Below the pieces are notes generated by a model. That model was not told where the DNA came from and ran no database searches. It saw only the letters and a list, made by a program, of their open reading frames with translations. This document shows, one piece after another, positions 12,405 to 17,532 of a stretch of DNA of 32,480 bases (positions are counted from its first letter, which is position 1; every line of letters starts with the position of its first letter). Both the position numbers and the translations under genes were made by a program. Source of the stretch: a virus. The stretch covers positions 1 to 32,480 of the IMG/VR virus record IMGVR_UViG_3300008107_000688, one strand, 5' to 3'.

Positions 12405-13124
12405 TTACTTTTTAGGGGTTATTAATCCGGCCTCGATTAGTTCAACTGCCGTTCTACCATAGAATCCTTGCATTTGCCATACTAGGCCAGTATCTAAGAG
12501 GAATTGGAATGCATTCAGTACTTCCTGTTCTTCGGGTTCGTATCCGCAGAAGCCTTCAATGATGCTACATGCATCGTAAATTGTCATTTCCATTACAGAG
12601 TATCCAGTATACTCAGCCAACCATTCCGTAAAGGATTCTAAATCTCTTGTCTTGATAATTACATCGGAGGAAACAGAGAATACATTCGAGGTAAGTCCAA
12701 AGGCAAAAACCAGTTCAAAGGGGCATTCAATTTCTCCCTGGGCAATCTCTTCCACGAAGTCGTTAAACTTGTGTTTGTAGGCCACATCTGACCACTTACC
12801 AGTTGACCAACCCGAAGCAAGGGTAGTGTATCCCTCTTCGATTATTACATCGTGATAGCCTCGCCATGCATCGGTACGGACATATTTAAATCCAGTTACT
12901 CCGTTGGGTGAAGCCTCTTCCCAGTATTCAGCATCTCTGAAACCAAATTCCGTGCAATGGAGGTATTTTTTAGTTTCGCCATCCTTTACTACCAGTACGC
13001 TATTGGCGTAATTCCACGCCTCAGATTCGCAGGTTTCGCAGTAAGGATTGCCATCTTGATTAAAGTAGATCCCATAGTTCTCATTGATCTCTTGTTCGCA
13101 ACATTTACAGATTTCCATTTTCAT
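12405..13124 (-). CDS. Zinc-ribbon-containing hypothetical protein, 239 residues
   Basis: The N-terminus has a four-Cys zinc ribbon, C-x2-C (CKCCE, about 7-9) and C-x2-C (YCETC, about 29-32). A long middle part contains TEFGFRDAEYWEEASPNGV and VTGFKYVRTDAWRGYHDV. The C-terminus (about 205-239) carries LDTGLVWQMQGFYGRTAVEL, the same GLVW..QGF motif as the 11028-11210 protein. It is the largest gene of the early array. It may be a regulator or host-interaction protein. Function unknown; the zinc ribbon is visible, the rest is unassigned. Confidence 0.68.
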   Translation of the reverse strand: MKMEICKCCEQEINENYGIYFNQDGNPYCETCESEAWNYANSVLVVKDGETKKYLHCTEFGFRDAEYWEEASPNGVTGFKYVRTDAWRGYHDVIIEEGYTTLASGWSTGKWSDVAYKHKFNDFVEEIAQGEIECPFELVFAFGLTSNVFSVSSDVIIKTRDLESFTEWLAEYTGYSVMEMTIYDACSIIEGFCGYEPEEQEVLNAFQFLLDTGLVWQMQGFYGRTAVELIEAGLITPKK

Positions 13125-13140
13125 TAAATTTTGAGGTTAT

Positions 13141-13305
13141 TTAATATTCAATTTTGTTACCTTGTTCATCGGTTACATTCTCTTCAATTACGCAGCACTG
13201 CTCTAGTTCAATAGCGTATATATCTAATTGGGGAAGTTGCTTAACTGCTGAATTAATTTTGTGGTTAAGACTGGCCGAAGCCAGTTTCGCAGATTTACTG
13301 CTCAT
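13141..13305 (-). CDS. Hypothetical 54-residue protein whose start lies in a hammerhead ribozyme
   Basis: MSSKSAKLASASLNHKINSA continues through LPQLDIYAIELEQCCVIEEN to KIEY. The ATG (13303-13305) overlaps the 3' end of the upstream gene by 11 bases. The first 12 codons are also the right half of a type I hammerhead, whose predicted cleavage point (13269/13268) falls inside codon 13. Self-cleavage would detach the start codon from the rest of the gene. Expression would therefore depend on the uncut RNA, or the frame is partly incidental. The C-terminal 35 residues look protein-like. No family recognised. Confidence 0.5.
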   Translation of the reverse strand: MSSKSAKLASASLNHKINSAVKQLPQLDIYAIELEQCCVIEENVTDEQGNKIEY

Positions 13306-13314
13306 CAGTTAACC
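13263..13314 (-). ncRNA. Type I hammerhead ribozyme (HHR-B)
   Basis: Minus-strand order: stem I GGUUAA (13314-13309); core CUGAUGA (13308-13302); stem II GCAG-UAAAU-CUGC (13301-13289); core GAAA (13288-13285); stem III CUGGC-UUCG-GCCAG (13284-13271); U16.1-C17 (13270-13269); then stem I UUAACC (13268-13263). Every canonical core base is present and all three stems are fully paired. The cleavage triplet is GUC, cutting between 13269 and 13268. The element spans the last codons of the 13295-13666 gene and the first codons of the 13141-13305 gene. Confidence 0.93.
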
Positions 13315-13666
13315 TTTTCTCATATTCATCTTGAAGTGCCTTTTCAAAGGCTTTTACCTCTTTCTTTAAAGAAGTTGGCAGATAGTCAGAAACGTGTCTA
13401 TAATCATGTATAGAATCATTTATGCTATTAATCAGAGCAATCAATTCTTCTAAAGAATTCTCAGAGATGTTTTGAATATTCATTGTATTAATTTGAAGCA
13501 ATTTTATTGCTCTATCGTCACCCTGTATGGCTTCGCTATTAATGTAGTCTAGCATTATTTCACTGGTGATTGTATAGCCATACTTATCAATCAACTCTTC
13601 TGCTTTTTCGCTTCCTTCAATCATTTTTTGGTCTAAAAAGTCGTAAAGAATGTCCCAATTATTCAT
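13295..13666 (-). CDS. Hypothetical 123-residue helical protein
   Basis: Start taken at ATG 13666 (MNNWDILYDFLDQKMIEGSE) because it lies 18 bases after the E3 leader, as in the sister genes; upstream codons of the same frame run into the leader. The protein is largely helical and acidic, with ITSEIMLDYINSEAIQGDD and a C-terminal coiled-coil-like KEVKAFEKALQDEYEKRL. Its last codons (RLTDEQ and the stop) form the 5' arm, the conserved core CUGAUGA and the start of stem II of hammerhead HHR-B, so the coding sequence is constrained by the ribozyme. Function unknown. Confidence 0.65.
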   Translation of the reverse strand: MNNWDILYDFLDQKMIEGSEKAEELIDKYGYTITSEIMLDYINSEAIQGDDRAIKLLQINTMNIQNISENSLEELIALINSINDSIHDYRHVSDYLPTSLKKEVKAFEKALQDEYEKRLTDEQ

Positions 13667-13683
13667 TTTTGTATTTTTTGATG

Positions 13684-13737
13684 AGGAACTGCATTGGTCA
13701 CGAACCAATTGTCAAGCGGCCTTGAGCAGTTCGGGGG
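13684..13737 (-). ncRNA. Structured leader E3
   Basis: Minus-strand order: CCCCCGAACTGC, hairpin TCAAG-GCCG-CTTGA, hairpin ATTGG-TTCGTGA-CCAAT, then GCAGTTCC. P1 is a perfect seven pairs (13686-13692 with 13726-13732). This is the cleanest member: both inner hairpins have five perfect pairs. The ATG of the next gene (13666) is 18 bases downstream. Confidence 0.7.
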
Positions 13738-13812
13738 TTACATACATAACCCTAAGCACATGGCCGCAAATGCTATCAGCAGCCACATAATATCCTGTTG
13801 ATTCTTTTTCAT
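13738..13812 (-). CDS. Very small membrane peptide, 24 residues
   Basis: MKKNQQDIMWLLIAFAAMCL plus GLCM: a charged N-terminus and one hydrophobic stretch long enough to cross the membrane. The ATG overlaps the stop of the 13809-13940 gene as ATGA, which supports real translation. Single-span peptides paired like this can be holin- or toxin-like, but nothing here is diagnostic. Confidence 0.5.
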   Translation of the reverse strand: MKKNQQDIMWLLIAFAAMCLGLCM

Positions 13813-13940
13813 ATTGATTCTATTAAGGTTCGTAATGATTTCGCCACAATAGACTGAGGAAAGAATACGTAGGCGATAATCTGTGTCAGGTCAAAAAAGG
13901 CCACCATACAAAGGAGGCCAATGAGTAGTTTTTCTTTCAT
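13809..13940 (-). CDS. Small membrane protein, 43 residues
   Basis: MKEKLLIGLLCMVAFFDLTQ continues with IIAYVFFPQSIVAKSLRTLI: one or two hydrophobic segments (about 5-16 and 20-28) and a basic C-terminal part. The gene has an operator-like palindrome 16 bases upstream (13956-13974) and is coupled to the next tiny membrane peptide by an ATGA overlap. The pair may act at the host membrane early in infection. Function unknown. Confidence 0.5.
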   Translation of the reverse strand: MKEKLLIGLLCMVAFFDLTQIIAYVFFPQSIVAKSLRTLIESI

Positions 13941-13955
13941 TGTAATTAGTGTTTA

Positions 13956-13974
13956 AATCTCTAAAATAGATAGT
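13956..13974 (-). promoter_or_regulatory. Operator-like palindrome O3
   Basis: AATCTCT-AAAAT-AGATAGT, 16 bases upstream of the 13809-13940 start. It matches the site in the repressor intergenic region with the halves exchanged. Confidence 0.55.
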
Positions 13975-13981
13975 TGCGAGA

Positions 13982-14029
13982 TAGGCAGTTACAATTCCAA
14001 TGCCACAGGATGTGGATTAGAACTGCTTA
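13982..14029. repeat. Inverted repeat GCAGTT ... AACTGC with inner hairpin
   Basis: Outer arms GCAGTT and AACTGC enclose CCACA-GGA-TGTGG. It overlaps the last codons of the 14017-14211 gene. It shares the GCAGTT/AACTGC stem letters of the E leaders but in the opposite order and without the CCCCC tract. Confidence 0.45.
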
Positions 14030-14211
14030 AGCATCTCTAATGCTTTAATTTTCTTCAGTTGATTTCTAATGGCCTTGCCATATAATACACGTTCATTTCG
14101 GTCTTTACAGAGGAGTAACTTGCTCTCTAGGTAGTCTAAAAATGATTTTTCAATCTCCAAAATTTTCGGAACTGACTTGTAAAACTTTGTTTTTGAAAAA
14201 GTGTTCACCAT
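14017..14211 (-). CDS. Hypothetical basic 64-residue protein, first gene of the leftward early operon
   Basis: Start taken at ATG 14211 (MVNTFSKTKFYKSVPKILEI); two upstream TTG codons are less likely. The body ESKLLLCKDRNERVLYGKAI and the end KKIKALEMLKQF are Lys-rich and helical. It is preceded by about 220 bases of leader between the hammerhead HHR-A cleavage point and the start. No family recognised. Confidence 0.55.
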   Translation of the reverse strand: MVNTFSKTKFYKSVPKILEIEKSFLDYLESKLLLCKDRNERVLYGKAIRNQLKKIKALEMLKQF

Positions 14212-14385
14212 ATGCAACAAAAAATAGGTTCATAATCAACTAGTTATGGTATGTCCAATAATTTATAATATGTCAACACATACTCATGTACTAACCCAAT
14301 TGTTTAATCAGCATATTTTTTTATGCTAACCATATTGTACAACTAGCAGCTATAAGAACACAAATTTTATTCCCGCACGTATAAT
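14212..14385. other. Leader between HHR-A and the first early gene
   Basis: AT-rich and without genes. It contains a six-pair hairpin AGCATA-TTTTTT-TATGCT (14310-14327; loop all T on the plus strand, all A on the other), and CAACTAG/CTAGTTG-like repeats near 14240 and 14340. It would form the 5' part of the RNA released by HHR-A cleavage. Confidence 0.4.
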
Positions 14386-14441
14386 GTTAGCGTTTCGACC
14401 TCTTGGTCTCATCAGTAGTGAGATTATCACTAAACGCTAAC
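14386..14441 (-). ncRNA. Type III hammerhead ribozyme (HHR-A)
   Basis: Minus-strand order: stem III GUUAGCG (14441-14435); U16.1-U17 (14434-14433); stem I UAGUG-AUAAUCU-CACUA (14432-14416); core CUGAUGA (14415-14409); stem II GACC-AAGA-GGUC (14408-14397); core GAAA (14396-14393); stem III CGCUAAC (14392-14386). All core bases are canonical and all stems perfectly paired. The cleavage triplet is GUU, cutting between 14433 and 14432. It lies in gene-free leader DNA downstream of a TTTG/TATGTTTG promoter. Confidence 0.95.
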
Positions 14442-14442
14442 A

Positions 14443-14655
14443 AGTGGAGTCCGCCTCATCTTTTCGCCTATGGGATAGCTACGGATGAAGGCCGCTATGT
14501 CTCCCTTTTTCGTCTGCACGTTTATTCGCAATGGACACCGCTTAGAATAGTTTCTTTTCACCCTTGCAGGATACTCAGTCCTAATTGGCCGTCATTCAGA
14601 CTACTTGCTTAACAATAAATCGAAGAACTAGTGTCGTGGATAACTCCGTTGACAA
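14443..14655 (-). other. Structured 5' leader upstream of HHR-A
   Basis: No gene seen. As leftward RNA it folds into a long hairpin: GGAG (near 14502) pairs with CTCC (near 14448), GCCTTCATC with GATGAGGC (one bulge), and an inner CTAT-CCC-ATAG closes it. GTGGATAA on the plus strand (14636-14643) resembles a DnaA box. This segment would be cut away by HHR-A. Confidence 0.5.
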
Positions 14656-14657
14656 TG

Positions 14658-14690
14658 CAAACATACTAACGGCAATGCATACACTCCAAA
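14658..14690 (-). promoter_or_regulatory. Leftward early promoter (TTTG / TATGTTTG)
   Basis: On the minus strand TTTG (14690-14687), 21 bases, then TATGTTTG (14665-14658): a close match to the Bacteroidota -33 and -7 elements and spacing. Transcription would start near 14650 and run through the structured leader and HHR-A into the early genes. Confidence 0.65.
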
Positions 14691-14850
14691 TTTTCAAAAT
14701 TGCAAATCCGTAAAAAATACCATTTTTGGCCTCTTTAACCTATTTGGATAGTAGTGAAATATACCATTGGCGCACGTTTGCTGATGATGCTATCTTGAAA
14801 GCCTTATTGCCGTTGGATTGTAGCGTTTAATGCTCATTATGTAGCGACAA

Positions 14851-14869
14851 TTACACTATTTTAGAGAAT
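14851..14869 (-). promoter_or_regulatory. Operator-like site O4
   Basis: On the minus strand AATTCTCT-AAAAT-AGTGT: one good half and the conserved centre, about 160 bases upstream of the leftward early promoter. Confidence 0.45.
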
Positions 14870-14985
14870 TGTTAAAGTTTAGTTAAGACTATTGTTAAGG
14901 GTTGGAAATATCCCCAAATGTGGTTCGAAAACTAATAAACGTGTATAGATGTCCATTCACAAAAGTTGCCCAGCTCGGGGGCATA

Positions 14986-15306
14986 CTATAGCCTCTTATG
15001 TAGTAGATATCTTCGTATATAGGATAAGTAATCTCTGCCTCTATAGGTAAGGGAATAGAGAGCATCAGACCCTTCAATTAATCCGTATCGGGTAAGAATA
15101 GAAACATTGTTAGCAAGGGATGGATAGTTAGCCACTAGTTCCGCTTTCTTGCAGATATTGAAAAGTACAATAGTCTTGACAGGCGAATGGGTACGGATAA
15201 GGAATAGTAAGGTTAGTTGCAAGGTAGTAAGCCTGGGTAATTCCATCCGCTTGGATGCTATCCGAATGGAGGCGGGAAGATGCAGTAAGTACTTCTCTAT
15301 TTTCAT
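14986..15306 (-). CDS. Winged-helix DNA-binding protein
   Basis: A 106-residue protein. After a short N-terminus come helices TTLQLTLLFLIRTH and KTIVLFNICKKAELVAN, then SLANNVSILTRYGLIEG as recognition helix and turn, and ALYSLTYRGRDYLSYIRRYL as wing plus terminal helix. This is the MarR/PadR-like winged-helix pattern, in which YSLTYRGRDYL is the typical L-T-x-x-G wing. It is isolated in the control region between leftward early and rightward late genes, so it may be a late or early regulator. Strong pattern, target unknown. The stop is followed by TGCCCCCGAGCTGGGCA, a five-pair hairpin with only a short T tract. Confidence 0.75.
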   Translation of the reverse strand: MKIEKYLLHLPASIRIASKRMELPRLTTLQLTLLFLIRTHSPVKTIVLFNICKKAELVANYPSLANNVSILTRYGLIEGSDALYSLTYRGRDYLSYIRRYLLHKRL

Positions 15307-15427
15307 GGGGTTAATTTTGTGATGTGATATTGGAAGAGTGGGGAGAGGGGGTTATTGTAATTGGTCAGACATCCGCACATATGCGCCCAATTCCCCTGTG
15401 ATGCCCCCATATTTTATGGGTTTGGAT
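15307..15427. other. Short gene-free segment
   Basis: Nothing recognisable beyond a G-rich stretch (GGGGAGAGGGGG, about 15338-15349) just upstream of the winged-helix gene. Confidence 0.3.
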
Positions 15428-15538
15428 TTAGTTTTTACGGATTCTTTTTATCATGTCGTCACAATAGTATTCCCACGCTGTTCTAAATAATCCCATGTAA
15501 CGCAATGTGTATCTAGCTTTTATCGTTTCCATGTACAT
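15428..15538 (-). CDS. Possible 36-residue basic protein
   Basis: From ATG 15538: MYMETIKARYTLRYMGLFRT then AWEYYCDDMIKRIRKN. Basic and aromatic with a helical end. A GTG start at 15631 would give 67 residues, but the extra part looks less protein-like. It stands alone in the control region on the leftward strand. Function unknown. Confidence 0.4.
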   Translation of the reverse strand: MYMETIKARYTLRYMGLFRTAWEYYCDDMIKRIRKN

Positions 15539-15929
15539 AATGATGTATTTAATATTGTGCCGATTTATGGATTTTGGAATTAACTTTTTGACCCCCACCC
15601 AGTCCCGATTTTGCGATTCGCACTTGGTCACGCATGGGTGTATTTATATACATCCCACACACCAGGTTTATTTTTCTCCTCCACAATTCTCACGACTTTT
15701 TGCATAGGTCTGTAAGCCCATTACGGACGATCCTGAGCGATTTATTTCGCCACATTACACTCTCTATGTTCAGGGAACCAGGTGGCCGATTAGACCACCA
15801 AGAACCCCAGGATATCGCTTTAAAAACGGGCGATGTAAAGATAAACTCCTAACTCTCGAAAATATTGTGTTATCCACTAACGGGGATAAGTACAAATTTG
15901 TTTTAAATAGTTTACTATTATTGTCGGAC
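15539..15929. other. Control region upstream of the late genes
   Basis: About 390 bases without a convincing gene. It contains an operator-like site (15852-15870), a DnaA-box-like TTATCCACT (15870-15878) that forms a TTATCC-ACTAACGG-GGATAA inverted repeat, and an AATAG-TTTA-CTATT dyad near 15906-15919. No TAnnTTTG promoter was found on the plus strand, so the late promoter remains unidentified. Confidence 0.45.
15852..15870 (+). promoter_or_regulatory. Operator-like site O5 before the late genes
   Basis: ACTCTCG-AAAAT-ATTGTGT. It resembles O2 most closely (shared ACTCTC-AAAATATTG) and abuts the DnaA-box-like TTATCCACT. Confidence 0.45.
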
Positions 15930-15998
15930 ATGGTTCCACCTGCTAGGGAGTCTCCATTCAAAAGGCTGGCTAGGTTTACTCCAAGGGGAGATGTTTAA
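15930..15998 (+). CDS. Possible 22-residue leader peptide ORF
   Basis: MVPPARESPFKRLARFTPRG ends DV and overlaps the next tiny frame: the stop TAA (15996-15998) lies inside codons 2-3 of the next ATG frame at 15991. Arg- and Pro-rich. With the following frame it forms a chain of overlapping ORFs leading into the first late gene. It could be a leader peptide or a fragment of a decayed gene. Confidence 0.35.
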   Translation: MVPPARESPFKRLARFTPRGDV

Positions 15999-16050
15999 GC
16001 TGATAGCAGGAGCGACAGGGAAACCTGCTGGATTATCCAGAGCTGCGTGA
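15991..16050 (+). CDS. Possible 19-residue ORF coupled to the first late gene
   Basis: MFKLIAGATGKPAGLSRAA ends at a TGA that overlaps the GTG start of the next gene (GTGA at 16047-16050). The same GTGA coupling occurs at 18792-18795, which supports that start. The peptide itself has no known relative; frame shifts in an older, longer gene are an alternative. Confidence 0.35.
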   Translation: MFKLIAGATGKPAGLSRAA

Positions 16051-16610
16051 CGGACGACAGGGTTGACGGTGCAGTATTTCTTCGCAAAGGTTCATGCCTT
16101 TTAAGCGAAGCTTTGTTCAGAACTCAAAAGTTTCAGGTGCAGTATATAGCTAGACAGTATAGACCACAAGACAAGGAACAGAGTGACTTACTCTGTAAAC
16201 TAGAGACGATCAGGTTGTTCTCTACCCATCCCAAGTATAGAGCTGTAATGGCGGAAGACTTCTACCCAGATGATAAGAGGGTTCAGTACCGAGCCGACAT
16301 GATCCTGGTGGAGGATGGCGTACACAAGTACAGTTTAGAGGTGGAACACAAGTGGATCTGGGATCAAGAGTTCCCTTGGCCGGATGTACAGTTCCTACCC
16401 AGGAAGAAAGAGAAGTGGGACGACCCAAGGTTTACGTATGGCAAGCCAACCCATTTCATTATGTATAATCGAGATGCCTCCCGGCATCTGGTCATCTTCG
16501 ATGACACGATACGAAACCTAGAGAATAGGAGAATGGTCAACTGTCAGCAGAGGGGGCTAGAGGAATTATACTACGTACCGCTAGACCAGGTGCATTTTGA
16601 CTATCTATGA
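16047..16610 (+). CDS. PD-(D/E)XK-like nuclease-fold protein
   Basis: A 187-residue protein from GTG 16047. The core runs RVQYRADMILVEDGVHKYSLEVEHKWIW (about 76-103): a D in a first strand, then LEVEHK, giving the D ... E-x-K arrangement of PD-(D/E)XK nucleases. GKPTHFIMYNRDASRHLVIF follows, as in the beta-sheet end of that fold. First full gene of the late cluster, directly before an HNH nuclease; a packaging or DNA-processing role is plausible. The fold call is by motif only. Confidence 0.6.
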   Translation: MTDDRVDGAVFLRKGSCLLSEALFRTQKFQVQYIARQYRPQDKEQSDLLCKLETIRLFSTHPKYRAVMAEDFYPDDKRVQYRADMILVEDGVHKYSLEVEHKWIWDQEFPWPDVQFLPRKKEKWDDPRFTYGKPTHFIMYNRDASRHLVIFDDTIRNLENRRMVNCQQRGLEELYYVPLDQVHFDYL

Positions 16611-16858
16611 AAAAACACACTAAGATTTATTTAAAGCATTTTAATTATGGTATCGATGATTTTATTCCCTGCGAGACATGCGGAAGTCGTGCTGTTGACA
16701 TTCACCATATTGATTGTCGGGGTATGGGTGGCAGCAAAGCTAAAGACGAGATCGAAAATCTAATGGCCTTATGTAGGTCATGCCATATAAAGTATGGCGA
16801 TAAAAAACAACACATAGAATTTTTAAAATCCAAACATCAATGCAGATTAGACAAGTAG
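16607..16858 (+). CDS. HNH endonuclease
   Basis: An 83-residue minimal HNH protein: CETCG, then VDIHHID (catalytic His pair), IENLMALCRSCHIKYGD with the Asn and the second zinc-binding C-x2-C. The four Cys build the structural zinc knuckle and the H-N-H residues bind the metal. Stand-alone HNH proteins next to terminase genes assist DNA packaging in many tailed phages. It overlaps both neighbours (four bases upstream, 19 downstream). Residues look complete, so it is probably active. Confidence 0.88.
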   Translation: MKKHTKIYLKHFNYGIDDFIPCETCGSRAVDIHHIDCRGMGGSKAKDEIENLMALCRSCHIKYGDKKQHIEFLKSKHQCRLDK

Positions 16859-17484
16859 ACTTCCCTGCAAACCAGTACATCCAGGAGGAGCATCCTAAGA
16901 AACAGATCTATCTACACCATACCGCTGGTGGCCCAGATGGGGTAAGAACATTTAGCAGCTGGGCGAATAACAAAGAAAGAATAGCAACCTGTGTAGCCAT
17001 ATCGGGTAAAGGTCGTGGCTGTAAGGATGGAGAAATCATCCAGGGTTTTTCTTCTAAGCACTGGGCCTTTCATTTAGGGCTGAAGGAATCCACCTTTCAG
17101 AAGCATGGCGTTAAGTACAAATCTCTAGATAAGATATCTATTGGTATTGAGATCTGCAACTGGGGACATCTTACGGAGAAGGACGGTAAGTTCTATAACT
17201 ATGTGGGAGGTGTTGTAGAGGATGTGATCAAGCTGCCTAATAAATACAAGGGGCATCAGTTTTATCATAACTATACGGATGCTCAGATAGAGTCAACCAG
17301 GGATCTATTGTTATTATGGAGGGAGCGGTATAAGATACCGATTACTTATAATGAGGATATATGGGACATATGCCCCCGAGCTCTCGAAGGCAAGGCTGGC
17401 GTCTTTACCCACAACAGTGTGCGTACAGACAAGATTGACATCTATCCTCATCCCAAGATGATTGAGATGTTAAAGAGCCTTTAA
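16840..17484 (+). CDS. N-acetylmuramoyl-L-alanine amidase (endolysin)
   Basis: A 214-residue Amidase_2-type enzyme. YLHHTAGGPDG (about 24-34) gives the first zinc His. HWAFHLG and SIGIEICNWG form the central core. FTHNSVRTDKIDIYPHP near the C-terminus carries the second His and the K/D region that completes the zinc site. It would cut the amide bond between MurNAc and the stem peptide at lysis. There is no signal peptide, so a holin or other export route is needed. It overlaps the HNH gene and is followed by the DUF4846 gene. Confidence 0.9.
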   Translation: MQIRQVDFPANQYIQEEHPKKQIYLHHTAGGPDGVRTFSSWANNKERIATCVAISGKGRGCKDGEIIQGFSSKHWAFHLGLKESTFQKHGVKYKSLDKISIGIEICNWGHLTEKDGKFYNYVGGVVEDVIKLPNKYKGHQFYHNYTDAQIESTRDLLLLWRERYKIPITYNEDIWDICPRALEGKAGVFTHNSVRTDKIDIYPHPKMIEMLKSL

Positions 17485-17532
17485 ATCTATGAGTATAAAT
17501 CAACCTTAATATTATATCAATAATTTAGCAGT

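Noticed and set aside
11485-13737. Leader elements as additional hammerheads or another known self-cleaving class
   Set aside because: No CUGANGA or GAAA core and no pattern I could match to twister, pistol, hatchet, twister-sister or HDV-like ribozymes.
11225-13737. CRISPR-like array suggested by repeated CCCCCGAACTGC strings
   Set aside because: The copies are irregularly spaced, separated by genes, and the intervening sequences are not spacer-sized.
14505-14530. CGTGCAGACG (leftward strand) recalling a conserved piece of the hatchet ribozyme
   Set aside because: No other conserved hatchet segment could be placed around it; a ten-base match alone is not evidence.
14540-14620. TTCAGACTAC as a group I intron P7-like sequence
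   Set aside because: No matching partner strands or P3-P8 core found, and no split gene in the region.
14770-14830. CTGATGA on the plus strand near 14781 followed by GAAA as a third hammerhead
   Set aside because: The bases between CTGATGA and GAAA cannot pair to form stem II, and no stem I or III is present.
15634-15961. Overlapping frames on both strands upstream of the late genes (72 and 63 residues)
   Set aside because: Composition is not protein-like, and the region holds operator-like and DnaA-box-like sites; treated as control DNA.
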